Assembly (NCBI GenBank): GCA_963921425.1
Contig: OY992840.1
Location: 14,920,621-14,984,620 of the forward strand
DNA from: Dryas octopetala
Taxonomy: Eukaryota > Streptophyta > Magnoliopsida > Rosales > Rosaceae
Reading direction: 5' to 3'
Length of the DNA: 64,000 nucleotides
Part shown: positions 22,868 to 36,853 of the stretch, one piece after another
How the letters are laid out: each line of letters starts with the position of its first letter
Position numbering within the stretch: the first letter of the stretch is position 1
The notes under the pieces: generated by a model
What the model saw: only the letters and a program-made list of their open reading frames with translations
Database searches by the model: none
What the model was told of the DNA's origin: nothing
Made by a program: the position numbers and the translations under genes

Positions 22868-25800
22868 TTAGGACTTTAGGAGTTTGAAAGGGTCACCTTT
22901 TAATCTCCCAGCACGAAACAAAGCTTCTTCTGCAATGGGTCTCCATTGTTCTGCGCATGAGTAGTTGATTCCCAGACCAACACTAAGTCCTCTCAGCAGA
23001 TGCACTGTCCGAAGTACAGAAAACAATTCCTCTGGAAAAGCCTATAAAACAAAAGTCAGGGACAATACGGAAACAAAATGTAGTCAATCACAACTCACGA
23101 GGGAGATCAGGAAAAAAAATGTTAGGAATAGAAAAGCAAAATACCATCTTTACTAGTTTTTATTTTTTGTGGAAATCTTCGCTAGTTGATAAGCATGCAA
23201 ACATGAAGTGAAGTGAAATTAAGTAGTCGGCGAAATTTGGAATTTCAGCATACCTGAACTGCAATTTTTTTAATCGAAGATTCCTCAGAAAAAGGCTGCA
23301 GCATCGTCACTCCAGGGGGTAATGTCGTGTCAAACATCGTCTGTGCCAACTTTAGCATTTCCTGTTGTTCATTTTCACATGTGCTTAAGGTTTCTATGCC
23401 AAGCTCCCTGGAAAAAGGAATAGATTAATTAGATATGCATACGTTGTCAACCTCAAAAGCACCTCAGCCTTAGTTTCTCTTCCCATTGTAGCTAGTTACC
23501 TGTAGCTCTCTGATGCTCTTATAGGGTCACCATCTGCTATGGCAAGAACAAGATTAGCATAACCAAGTCTCAACTCATCTGGGAGATCTTTCACTTGGCC
23601 ATAGTCCAGCAAGGCAACCTAACTTGGAGGAATACACCAATTCTAAGTCAATTTACCATGCAAATGAAAGGAAATTTTACTCTGTAATGTAAGCTATTAA
23701 TTAGAAAGAGAACAGTAAGCAGATTTCAACCAACTGAGTAAAGCCATAAAGATATAAAGGAGACAAATATTAGCTGATCACTTACCTCTGAACCTTTACA
23801 GATTAAGATATTTCCCGGATGGGGATCTGCATGGAAGAAACCAGTCTTCAGAATCATTTGTCCATATGCTAGTGTCAAATTTTTGAGGATTTTCCTGCAT
23901 TTTCGGAAAAATTGGTAACTGTCATGCTTCATATCTTATGAGAGAAGAAATATAGTGAGAAAATTTGCTATGAGCTAGAATAGAGAAAGTTATCTTTAGA
24001 TCTGTATGTAATATCAAGCAGTATGAAACCAGTTTGAAGGGAAAAAAGAAGGAAAGGGGTAAAAACATATAGGTAATGAATTGAGGAAAGATGCCCTTTC
24101 ATATAAAAATCTTCAAGTCAGAAACAAATTTCAGAAAATGAATGACAAAAAAAAGAGAGGAAACAAAGAGATAGTCTATCAAGGGAGCAAAAAGGATGTA
24201 CTAAAAAGTCACCTCACATGGTTGTTTGTTGACATAAACGAACAACACACTTTTTCATAATAAATTGAATATTTCATTAGATGGCTCCAATTTTTATGAA
24301 TGACTTAAATAATTAAAGGTAAGAATAAACAAATAGAACTTTCTTGGAAATTAAATGCAATTTATATAAGACGCACACATGGAGATAAAAGGACTGCATG
24401 CGGACTAGAAGCTTACTGCTTTGCCGCTGCCGCAATCTTACCACCAGGATTTATGCCTCTTTTCGCAATTTCATCACCAAGATTCAGGATTGGGATTCCA
24501 TCAATATATTCCATAACTAACACTCTCCTAACCAAACAAACAACACGTGATCACTGAAAGTTCCATCACATGAACTTACAACACCCACAATGGTGCAAGG
24601 ATTTGACAAGGAAAAACCATCAAACACATCATATCAGTAGGAAAAGAAAAAAATTAGAGTCAGATAAATGCAGAAGAATAGTTCATGTTTCGTCAGTAGT
24701 GAAAGTGAGAAAAGCAAAAATTATGAAACTGGAATTGAGCTAGTAAACATGAGTTCAAAACTTTAATTTCTTGCACAACTAGGAGTTTTGATAACTGCCT
24801 AGAAATGAGGTAACTAAATTTTTTATTATTATTATTTTTTTTTAAATTTTATCAGCAAATGAATCCTTTTAAAATGGAGTGTTGCATAACATCCTTTTAA
24901 AATGAATTATATACTTGGTTTTCTTTATACGATAAATAATGAATTATACACTGAGTTATCTTGATAACTTAGTGTTGTTCATAGTCCAGGTTTGCAAGAA
25001 CCACATGAAAATAAGGTGCGGCATCACATACCTAGTGACTATATCCCGTATCACTCGTGGCACCAAAACAGGAGTCCTCTTGTTATTCTCATACAAAAAA
25101 CGTCGAATTTTTTCCATAGCATTAGCCTCCCTCATGAAGTCAAATTCGTATCCAATCTTGAATTACAAAAATGAAAGATAGTAATTACAAGATATTGATG
25201 ATTATATTTCAGACAGTAATCTAACATGAGAAAGATTCCATAATTTGCGCATATAAGGCAAAGAGATATGAAGATTAAGCAACAATTAATTGAAAATAAT
25301 AGTGTCAAAAGAAAAAGAACAATGCTTTGTGCAAAACCATAAAACGATGACATTGAAAGTATGAAGGATATCTGAGGTGGATTTTGGTCAGTATTTTAAA
25401 TTAAATTCTTCCTCATCAAAAGAACCGTATCTTAAATCTCTACAAAACCAGAATTAGCAATATTCCCCTATTTTATTGATGCAATCAAGTTCAGTTTTAG
25501 AAAAATGACAGGAAATAAAGGATACCATTAATCTGCAAAGAAAACCAATACAGAAATAATGTGCACCTGTGTCTCCATTTCCTTAGTTACAGAGTATAGA
25601 TCAAATTTGATATCTGTCTTCTGTATGCATAAAGCGAAGGCTTGCAAGTTACGGATATCCGTCATCATTAGATCCTGAACTCCAGGATGTTGCACCTATT
25701 ATAAACCACATGAAATTAGAATTTCACAGGATATAATCATATAAGAAGCCACAGAATTTTCTAAGTTTCCTCACCTTGACAACAACATCACTCTTATCAC

Positions 25801-27282
25801 CTCTCAATCTTGCTCGGTGAACCTAGTTTGAGAATAAAACATATATCAGGTACAAATGATAAGCTTTCATAAGCACTGTAATACCATTTTCAGTACGGTT
25901 CCCTTCCATACAGAATAGCTAACTCTAAAAAGCATTAAATGTGAACGAAAAAGATTAAATAGATTGAAACATTGAAGCATTCTGAAGTGTGCCTAACTCT
26001 TCCTTAATGGTAATCTCCATAGATCAATAAAACATTAATGTTTGAGATGCAAATTACATACTTAAAGAAAAGCAATTAATATCAGAATTCTTTGCTTAAG
26101 TCGTGTCTTCTTTCAGTAAGTCTCTCTTAATTAGAAACTTGAAATAATACTAGCTAAGAATATTAACTTGCATATTCAAATTACTCATGAATAGAAGTAC
26201 CTGTGCAATTGAAGCAGAGCCAAGAGGATCCATATCGAATCTTTCAAACACTTCACCAACACTTCGACCCAACTCCATCTCCAGCACAAGTTGAACATCA
26301 TCAAATGGGGTTGCAGGAGCATGATCACACAATGTAACAAGCCTTTTTACCCATGGAGCTGGGGCCAAGTCTGGCTTCCCGATAATTTGGGCAACCTAAT
26401 CGAAACGACATCCAAGATAACTAAGTATTAAGCTCAAATATTACAGAACCAAAAACCACCAATGATGAATTCCAAGGTCCTTAAAACTCATAGGTTCTCT
26501 TATAGCCCCCTAAAACAGAAAACCAATTAGAAAGCAAATTAAAATGAAAGCCAAGCATAATTTTAAAGAATAAAGTGGAAAGAGAAAAAGAAAATAACAA
26601 AACCATTTGATTAACCATCCCATATTTTAGCTTACTTAACTCATAAACAAAAATCCAGTTTCTGTAACCTTTTTTTCTGGTCAAGTATTCAATACAAAAC
26701 AACACATATAAACTAATGGGCCAAAACCCATGTCAATTTCACAATTCCCTCGCCTAAATTCAAATTCAGAGGCACAACAGCAAAGAGTGAAGTACCATAT
26801 GAAACCAAACAGTAAATTCCTCAAATACCTTGAGGAAGAAACCGCCAAGGTCTGAACACATAGCATATATCTTCTCAGCCGCAAGTTCATGTTGCCTTTC
26901 CCACATTTCCTCTTGTTTCTTCGCATCCTTCGCCAAACTCACTCGAAGCTGAAACACCTATCGACACCCAACAAAACCCATCAAATCAATAAGCCCAGGC
27001 ACTCCAATTCTTAAACATTTTTACATGCACACACACACATTAAGAGAAAAAGAGTGAGCGGGCTGCGAGGGGGACCTTGTAGCCAGTGTAGATATCAACA
27101 GCTCGAGCCCAGAACTGAACGGAGCGTTGCCAAGGCCTGAAATGGGTGGCGAGCTTCTGCTGAACCTCCTTGAGATCAATGGGAGGCAGAGGCAGCATAG
27201 CTATATCGCTTTCCTTGTTGTTATCGTTGATGGGTCGGTTCAGGTTTTGGATTTTGCTCAGTAAATCCCAACTCCGAATCAC
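22868..27282 (-). CDS. ABC1/ADCK-type atypical protein kinase (ABC1K), 11 exons, 499 aa
   Basis: Member of the ABC1/UbiB/ADCK family, atypical kinases of mitochondria or plastids tied to quinone and lipid metabolism. Exons (minus): 27076-27282, 26829-26957, 26201-26395, 25775-25822, 25567-25695, 25032-25156, 24417-24527, 23786-23894, 23500-23618, 23254-23407 and 22868-23041. All introns are GT-AG and the sum is exactly 1,500 bases. Motifs: K-x-x-Q as KVAQ (about 112-115), the Ala-rich-loop equivalent SASIAQVHRA, the ATP-site lysine in VVVKVQHPG (about 193), the KTGFFHADPHPGN catalytic loop (about 331-343) and the metal-binding motif as LLDYGQ (DYG instead of DFG, about 356-358). The start MIRSWDLLSKI could begin a mitochondrial presequence, though it is short; an alternative Met precedes LPLPPIDLKEV. 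Targeting and substrate are inference. Confidence 0.94.
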
Positions 27283-29129
27283 AGAGTATGAATGAATGAA
27301 ATCAATGCAGGGTTTCCAAATGGGAATTAAGGATGATATATATATCTGTCAGTTGGTGAAGAGTGGCTGAGAAGAACACAAGCTCACACTCATAGCGCAC
27401 AGTGAAAGTGAGAGAGCTGAGTCAGCTGGTAACTGAAGTGGGAGGTTTATAATTGCTTGGCTTGTAAGGCTCGCTTCGCTGACGCTGCGTTATATGAAAA
27501 AAGGAAAAACAGTTGGGATTCGGGAAAGTACTCAAATTCCTTATTCGTGAGGAATTTTTGTACAAAATTTAATTCATTCATATTATAATATGTATATAAT
27601 TAGTAAAATAAAAAAATATAAGAAATTTTAAGTAAGGCTGTTTTACCATGTTTATAATATGATCAATCACGTTTATTTTAAAAACAGTAATATTTATTTG
27701 AAATAAGCATATATATCAGTATATTATTAAATGTCACATGCACATAACAAAATTATCTTATTGAATAATCTCTCAAAAAAACATTAAACAATATACCACA
27801 TGGTATCACGTACAAAGCTTTTTCCCTGTTTGGGAAGCTTCGTAAGCAGCAACTTCTTTGTTAACATGTACTAAGTTTTTTCCCTGTTTGGGAAGCTTCG
27901 TAAGCAACTCCTTGATTCTCTCTTTTCTTTTTCTTTTTCTTTTCTCTTTAATTTTTCTCTTTCTCTCTTTTTCTTTTTCTTTTGTTAACTCCTTTATTTT
28001 CTTTGTGTTGAGACTTGAGAACTCTTTGGTTTTTTTTTTTTTGGGCGCAGAAGTATGCCCAAGGCCCAAACAATAAAAGCTTACATCAGGATCTGGGCCT
28101 AATCACACACAAAAGACGTTCAGCCAGTAGCCTCGAAATAAAGGGAGGTGGGGATCAGGAGCAGGAGGGCCCAAACTACAATCCAGACTCACACTAGCCA
28201 GCCCATCTGCAACTATAAATTTACTCCATGTAGACATGGTTAATGCAGAGGTTCGAGAAATCTTTTAACAGGACGATGTCACATGTTTTGTACGACTTCT
28301 AATGATATATTAACATATCTATATGTTTTAAGAAAAATTTACCACATTTCCTAATGTAAATGGTACACATGGCATTGTAATATGGGATTGTCGTACTATG
28401 CACGTAGACAGGCAGTTCTATTTAAGAATTTTTCCGAAGGTTCATAATATTAGGTATCTAAAATTTGTGTACCTTTTAAAGCCCAAATGGTGGCATATGA
28501 CACATAAAATTGACCTACCTTATTGTTAGAGTTTATTATTTTTAAATAACTCAAAATTGATGATTTGGGAAAAATTTACTTTGTGTGATTGTAACATCAT
28601 GTGGTATGCTGAAATTGTATTATTTAAGATTTTAGTATTAAAAATTGTACACGGTGTAATAATTAAGTAGATTGATAACACCTTACCACATGCCATCAGT
28701 GCACACAATAATTTCTCCATTTTTGGTCGGTTCGGTAAAACTGGTAGAAAACCGACACCCCCAGTGGGAAAGTAATATACATGGATATCTTATCCTAGAG
28801 CTGCAGGCCTAGCAGTAAAAAATTGCATGCATGTACTTCATGTTTTATTGTTTAACTCTTGTTTTGTGGTTTGACAACATCAAGATGATTCCAAATTTAA
28901 TCATTAAACTAAAATGTGACAGAAGCCATGTTACATCTTCAAGATGTCGTAATTCCTGATTGGATTGCTATTGTTTTCATGGGAATTATTAGAACAATCA
29001 TTTCCATACCACCATAGAAATGTTCTTGTTCTTGTTCTTGTTCATGCCGTCGATATTGGGGTTGTATGTAGAATTGTTAACGTTGAATGTTGAGCATAAG
29101 TGCTAAACCCCAAGCTCTGATCTTGATCT
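27283..29129. other. Intergenic region between ABC1K gene and P450 array
   Basis: Contains the ABC1K 5' flank and about 1.7 kb without a supported gene. A 34-35-bp block (core CCTGTTTGGGAAGCTTCGTA) occurs at about 27814-27848 and again at 27872-27906. A TC-rich tract follows at 27910-27985. Low-complexity Lys/Arg frames on the minus strand are an artefact of that tract. Confidence 0.6.
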
Positions 29130-29137
29130 TATAAATA
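29130..29137 (+). promoter_or_regulatory. TATA box of P450 copy A
   Basis: TATAAATA lies ~95 bases upstream of the copy A start codon, inside a block (CTTGATCTTATAAAT..GACC) that is conserved ahead of copies A, C, D, G and H. Confidence 0.7.
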
Positions 29138-29231
29138 GACCACCATAACCACATATATAACATATACATACTTACACATAAACACATAGAACAAGAAGAT
29201 AACATATACATACTTACACATAACGTTGCAA

Positions 29232-30180
29232 ATGCTGCAAGGGTTGAATAGTGAAACATTCTTCTCAAAATTTCAACCTTTTTCCTTCACACTACTACTT
29301 GTGGCCATTTTCCTCATCCTTTTATACAAATGGTCCTCCACTACTCCAACAAATGCACCACCTTCTCCACCAAAGCTCCCTATCATTGGCAACCTTCACC
29401 AATTAGGCTTGCACCCTTATCGCTCCCTTCAAGCCTTATCTCAACGCCATGGCCCCCTCATGCTCCTCCATTTTGGGAGCGTGCCAGTCCTTGTGGTCTC
29501 CTCGGCTGAGGCTGCCCGCGAGATCATGAAAACGCATGACCTTGCATTCTCCGACAGACCCAAGTTGACCGTCTTTAAGAAGCTTCTATGCAATTACAAA
29601 GACGTAGCAACGGCACCTTATGGTGAGTATTGGAGGCAGGTGAAAAGTATATGTGTTTTGAATCTGTTGAGCAACAAAAGGGTTCGGTCCTTTCGTGCTG
29701 TGAGAGAAGAGGAAACAAAGTCCATGATCAGAAACATAAAGCAGTCCTCATCGGTTGTGATGAATTTAAGCGAGATGTTTATCACACTACAAATGATGTC
29801 GTTTGTAGAGTGGCTCTGGGGAGGAAGTACAGTGGTGGAGAAGGTGAGAGTGTGCTTAAGGAGCTTTTGGGGGAGTATGGAGAGTTATTAGGAGCTCCTG
29901 TTATTGGGGACTATATACCATGGCTTGCTTGGTTGAGCCGTGTCAATGGTTTAGATGCAAAATTAGAGAAGGCGGCTAAGAAGTTTGATGACTTTTTAGA
30001 TAAAGTGGTTCAAGAGCATATGGATACTAGTTCAAAGAGTGGAAATGATGGTTATGTTCATATTGAAAATGAGGATGATCAAAAGGATTTAGTGGATGTT
30101 TTACTTGGGGTTCAAAAAGAAAACTCGTTTGGTTTTCCTATTGATAGAGTTACTATAAAGGCTATCATCTTGGTAATTAA

Positions 30181-30219
<39 letters not shown>

Positions 30220-30884
30220 CATGTGACATTAAGTAACACATACAATTAATTTAATCAACCTTATTCTTGTAGGATATGTTTGCTGCTGGCACTGATACCA
30301 CATATACAGTCCTAGACTGGGCAATGTCTGAGCTTTTAAGGCATCCAAGGGTCATGAACAAATTGCAGAATGAGGTTAGGGGGATAGTTGAAACCGGCAG
30401 AGACATAACAGAGGATGATTTGGTTGGAATGCACTACTTGAAGGCAGTGATGAAGGAGACTCTTCGCTTACATCCCCCACTTGCATTACTATTTCCAAGG
30501 AAGTCGACCCAAGATGTGAAAATACATGGTTACAACATTAAAGCCAGCACACAAGTTTTGACAAATGTATGGCAAATTCAAAGAGATCCCAAGTCATACA
30601 AGAAGCCAGAGGAGTACGAGCCAGAAAGGTTTTTGAATACTAGTGTAGATTACAAAGGGAATAACTTTGAACTGATTCCATTTGGGGCTGGCAGGAGGGG
30701 CTGCCCAGGAATTCAGTTTGCCATGGCTGTTAATGAGCTTGCTTTAGCAAGTATAGTGCACAAGTTCAATTGGGCATTGCCTGGTGGAGCAAGATTGGAG
30801 GATTTAGACATGACTGAATCAACTGGTATAACTGCACATAGAAAATATCCTCTTAAAGCGGTTGCTATTCCATTTTCTTGCTGA
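29232..30884 (+). pseudogene. P450 copy A: CYP71A-like, single-base frameshift
   Basis: Cytochrome P450 of the plant CYP71 clan, an ER-membrane haem monooxygenase. Exon 1 is 29232-30172 and exon 2 is 30273-30884, separated by a phase-0 intron. It has the N-terminal membrane anchor, the [17 protein letters not shown] proline-rich hinge, I-helix [15 protein letters not shown] (ExxR), PERF and the haem loop [10 protein letters not shown]. Compared with copy C, one base is missing at about 29786-29792 (after LSEMFI), which puts the rest of exon 1 out of frame. Downstream the correct frame is open to the end, so this is a minimally damaged gene: a very recent pseudogene, a segregating allele or a sequencing error. 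Its start also lacks the first few codons seen in the other copies. Confidence 0.85.
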
Positions 30885-31130
30885 AATATAGAAAGAGGAA
30901 ATACATTGATCTGCAGTCATGTTGGGAAATCTTTGGATTAAATCATTAGATCTGACTGCAGATGATGGAAACCAGATTCTTCCAGTTGGGTGTAAATGTG
31001 AATGTGATACATGTAGCATTACATCTCGAGCTAGTGGTAAACATGCCACAATATGCTTATGTGCATCTGTTATCAATCCAATGGCACTGTCAACATTAAG
31101 AAATTAAGAACACTGATACACTATTCACAT

Positions 31131-31240
31131 ATAGGATCTCAGATTTTCATGTAGGATCTCGGAATCCCATATAGGATCTCAGATTTTCATGTAGGATCTC
31201 GGAATCCCATATAGGATCTCAGACTCCTATATAGGATTCC
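31131..31240. repeat. 40-bp minisatellite, 2.7 units
   Basis: A 40-base unit built around ATATAGGATCTC and TGTAGGATCTCGG is repeated at 31131-31170, 31171-31210 and partly 31211-31240, in the 3' flank of copy A. Each unit is itself made of two related ~20-base halves. Confidence 0.9.
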
Positions 31241-31348
31241 GTTTGGACAAGTTTTTTGTATAAGATTTAAAAGATTCCCTTATAGGATTCCATTCAGACT
31301 AGATGTGAACGACCCATGTGTGGATGCCAGAATTCCTGCCCTATAGAC

Positions 31349-31715
31349 TGATAGAATTAGAGCATTCAACCCAAAACTAATTGGCAATGGGTGGAGAGGC
31401 CCAAGACTTATAAGCACACATGCTAAGTTTTAGTTTTCCGATGTGGGACATTGCTCCACATTACTCTCAACACGCCCCGCACGTGTGGCGAGATTTTTGA
31501 GCCTTACACGTGAACAAATTGTATTGGGTGACGTGGGAGCACGTGTGGCCGTTGGGCCTTACACGCGGATAACCAAGCTCTGATACCATGATAGAATTAG
31601 AGCATCCAACCCAAAACCAATTGGCAATGGGTGGTGGAGAGGCCCAAGATTTATAAGTACATATGCTAAGCTTTAGTTTTCCGATGTGGGACATTACTTC
31701 ACATTACTCTCAACA
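31349..31715 (-). mobile_element. TRIM retrotransposon (miniature LTR element) 1
   Basis: Two direct repeats (31349-31472 and 31589-31715) start TGATAG and end CAACA, reading TGTTGAGAG...ATTCTATCA on the minus strand. They flank only ~116 bases. Next to the right repeat the minus strand reads TGGTATCAGAGC, the standard primer-binding site for initiator tRNA-Met, and a G-rich polypurine-like stretch precedes the other repeat. A perfect 5-bp target duplication, TAGAC, is present (31344-31348 and 31716-31720). This is a complete non-coding TRIM, inserted between P450 copy A and fragment B. Confidence 0.93.
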
Positions 31716-31784
31716 TAGACATGGTTAATAGCAGATTTCTAGTTCTTTTGAAGCATCAACTTACAATTTTGAATCAAACTGAAC

Positions 31785-32199
31785 AAATGCATTACTATTT
31801 CCCAGGACGTCAACCCAAGATGTGAAAATACATGGTTACAACATTAAAGCCAACACACAAGTTTTGACAAATGCATGGCAAATTCAAAGAGATCCCAAGT
31901 CATATGACAAGCCAGAGGAGTTCAAGCCAGAGAGATTCATGAATAGTCGTATAGATTATAGAGGGAACGACTTCGAATTCATTCCATTTGGGGCTGGCAG
32001 GAGGGGCTGCCCAGGAATTCAGTTTTCCATGGTTGTTGATGAGATTGCTTTAGCAAGTATAGTGCACAATTTCAATTGGGCATTGCCTGGTGGAGCAAGA
32101 TTGGAGGATTTAGACATGACTGAATCCACTGGTATAGCCACACATAGAAAATATCCTCTTAGCGTGGTTGCTATTCCCTCTTTCTATAGTTCTTGTTGA
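31785..32199 (+). pseudogene. P450 fragment B: 3' part of exon 2 only
   Basis: Homologous to the last ~135 residues of CYP71A-like exon 2: it begins within the segment after ExxR ([12 protein letters not shown]), has PERF and an intact haem loop [10 protein letters not shown], and ends with a stop after a slightly longer tail (SFYSSC). There is no exon 1, intron or I-helix upstream. The TRIM at 31349-31715 lies just before it. A fragment left by unequal recombination is the simplest explanation. Confidence 0.88.
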
Positions 32200-33189
32200 A
32201 ATATAGAAAGAGGGAATACATTAATTAATCTGCAGTCATGTTGGGAAATGTTTGGATTGAGGCATTAGACCTGACTGCAGATGATGGAAACCAGATTCTT
32301 CCATTTGGGTATCGTTAGTAAATGTGAATGTGTTACATGTAGCATTACATCTCGAGCTAGTGGAAAACATGCTACAATATGCTTGTGTGCATCTTTTATC
32401 AATCCAAGGACACTGTCAACACTGATACACCAATGTTAAATTAATTATTTTTTGGTTATGCAAATAGCTTAGTTCCAAATTCTGTGAGGGGAGATCTACC
32501 TGCTACTAATTAATTGATGTTATTCTGTGTCTGCAGCTTAGTGTTAGCCTCTTGAGTTACACTAAAATATCTGCTAAGGAAAGACTTTGTCCCTCTAGGC
32601 TTAATAATAATAGTAAACATCATCATCATCATTATATATATGATTTAGTGTGCTTTAGGTGCGGCATTCCAGTCGTCATATATATATATAGTAGTACTGC
32701 ACTTAGATTCAAATAATAATTATTTATATCTTATACCAAACGGGGACAGGATCTTAAGCAATCTGCCACATATTCACATTTCAAAGAAGTTTATCTTAAA
32801 AAAATTGTCCCATTTTTTGTTCCATATGTATATATTAACAAATTTCATGCGATGTATTTCATGGGGTGCTTTCTTTGTTAATGTCAACTAAGTTTGTTGA
32901 TCCAATGATTACAATACTAACTATTAGAACAAATAGGCTAATAAAAAAAAATTAGTTGCGTAGCATTTTTAAAAAATTTAATATAACTTCTTGTTTAAGT
33001 TATTGGTTTGACATCAAAATGATTCCAAATCAATCAATAAACTAAAATGTGACAGCACCCTTATAGCGTCTTCAATTAAGATGTGATCCATCTCCGCATC
33101 TCCTGATTGGATTGCTGTTGTTTTCAGTACGTTGAGCTGCAATGTTGAATGTTGAGCAAGTGCCAAAGCCCAAGGTCTCATCTTGATCT
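32200..33189. other. Intergenic region between fragment B and P450 copy C
   Basis: The first ~250 bases match the 3' flank of copy A (30895-31090). The rest is the conserved upstream region of the P450 units. No gene is supported. Confidence 0.7.
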
Positions 33190-33195
33190 TATAAA
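33190..33195 (+). promoter_or_regulatory. TATA box of P450 copy C
   Basis: TATAAA in the conserved CTTGATCTTATAAATGGACC block, 66 bases upstream of the start codon. Confidence 0.7.
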
Positions 33196-33255
33196 TGGAC
33201 CACAATAATGACATTTATAGCACACATTATGCACATAAACACAGAGAAGAAGAAG

Positions 33256-35169
<1,914 letters not shown>

Positions 35170-36566
35170 ATTTTTCTTGTTGATGTAATTTATTTTGTTC
35201 TATTATTAAGCTTGGACAGGGTTTGTATTGTTTATGCTTGGCCTTATTATTGGTGTGGATATCTTGTCCGCTTTGTCTTGTAGTTTTGAAAGTTAATAAA
35301 ATTGTGTTTCATATTACTAATCATAGTGCACTTAGATTCAAAATGATTGATCAGTTACTTTACTATTTAAAGCTTATACCAACTGGGGAGAGTTTTCCAT
35401 TTGGGGCTGGCAGGAGGGAATACATTGATCTGCAGTCATGTTGGGAAATGTTTGGATTGAGTCATTAGACCTAACTGCAGATGATGGAAACCAGATACTT
35501 CCATATGCGTTTCGTTAGTAAATGTGAATGTGTTACATGTAGCATTACATCTCGATCGAGCTAGTGTAAAACATGCTACAATATGCTTGTGTGCATCTTT
35601 TATCAATCCAAAGACACTGTCAACACTGATACACCAATGTTAAATTAATTATTTTTTGGTTATGCAAATAGCTTAGTTCCTAATTTTGAGATGGGAGATG
35701 AGTGGCTACCTGCTACTTAATTGATGTTATTCTGTGTCTGCAGCTTAGTGTTAGCCTCTTGAGTTTACACTCAGCTATCTGCTATAAGGAAAGATTTTGT
35801 CCCTCTAGGCTTAATAATAATAGTAATCATCATCATTCATATACTAATTATTTAAATCTTATACCAGACGGGGAAAAGATCTTAAGCAATCTGCCACATA
35901 TTCACATTTCAAAGAAGTTTATCATAAAAAAAGTCCCATTTTTGTTCCATATGTATGTATTAACAAATTTCATGCGATGAACTTTTCATAGGGTGCTTTT
36001 TTTGTTAATGTCAACTAAGTTTGTTGATCCCATGATTACAATACTAACTATTAAAACAAAAAGGCTAATAACAAAATTAGTACAGTAGCTGCAGGCAAAG
36101 CATTTTTTTAAAATTTAATATAACTTCTTGTTTAACTTATTGGTTTGCATCAAAATGATTCCAAATCAATCAATAAACTAATTAAAATGTGACAGCACCC
36201 TTATTGCGTCTTCAAGATGTGAATCATATGATCCATCTCTGCAAATAACACATAATCTGCCTGATTTTTGTAAGCTTCAGTAGTAACTGCAAGAGCTCTT
36301 TATGCTGAGGGGGCATGCATATATGATAGACCACCTGATACTTGATGGACTTTCTGTAGAGGAATGCTACTCTCACCTGTATTAATTAGTTAATGGATAA
36401 CTAAATTAGTCAAATTTGTATTAGTTTAATTCTCTGGTGTTTTTAAGACTTGTACGATTCATTGAGATTAATAATAAAGAAATCATTTTGTCAGTTCATT
36501 AGTTTACATAATTTACCTTTGAAAATAAATTTTGCTATCATCAGAGAAAAGATTTTGTAGTTTCAT

Positions 36567-36571
<5 letters not shown>
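35170..36571. other. 3' flank of copy C with recombination relics
   Basis: Three parts. 35170-35390 is the true 3' flank, shared with copies D and G. 35391-35420 carries a relic of the haem-loop coding sequence (CCATTTGGGGCTGGCAGGAG) joined directly to sequence that follows the stop codon in copies A and B (35419-35640). About 35640-36243 repeats the upstream region of copy C (32430-33090) but breaks off before any P450 start. No functional gene is present. Confidence 0.8.

Positions 36572-36599
<28 letters not shown>
36572..36599. repeat. Poly-T tract followed by TG repeats
   Basis: About 28 T residues followed by a short TG run to 36612, immediately upstream of the LINE fragment. Confidence 0.9.
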
Positions 36600-36612
<13 letters not shown>

Positions 36613-36632
36613 CGCTTAAGGTGTGTGCCATT

Positions 36633-36840
36633 TAAAGCTTTGGCTTCTTGAAGGAGTTCTTCCTCAACCCCATGGAAGGCAGCTCATGCAGTTGCCAAGT
36701 TTTCTCTAACTTGTAATGAGTTTGTTTCCTGGGTTGAGGAGGAGCCGATCGAGTTGGCTGCTTCCCACCCTCTTTTCTGATGTAATCCCAACTTAGTTTG
36801 CAATGAATGAAGCAGTTTCCTCAAAAAAAGAAAAAAAAAA
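36633..36840 (+). mobile_element. 5'-truncated LINE insertion
   Basis: The fragment encodes the end of a plant LINE RNase H region (AAHAVAKFSL, then FVSWVEEEPIEL, then stop), has a short 3' UTR and ends in an A-rich tail at about 36823-36840. A 13-base direct repeat, GGTGTGTGCCATT, flanks it (36620-36632 and 36841-36853). Truncation, tail and target duplication together identify a retroposed non-LTR element of about 208 bases. Confidence 0.9.
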
Positions 36841-36853
36841 GGTGTGTGCCATT

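Noticed and set aside
27806..28069. Lys-rich frame on the minus strand
   Set aside because: Product of a TC-rich tract; no start context or homology visible.
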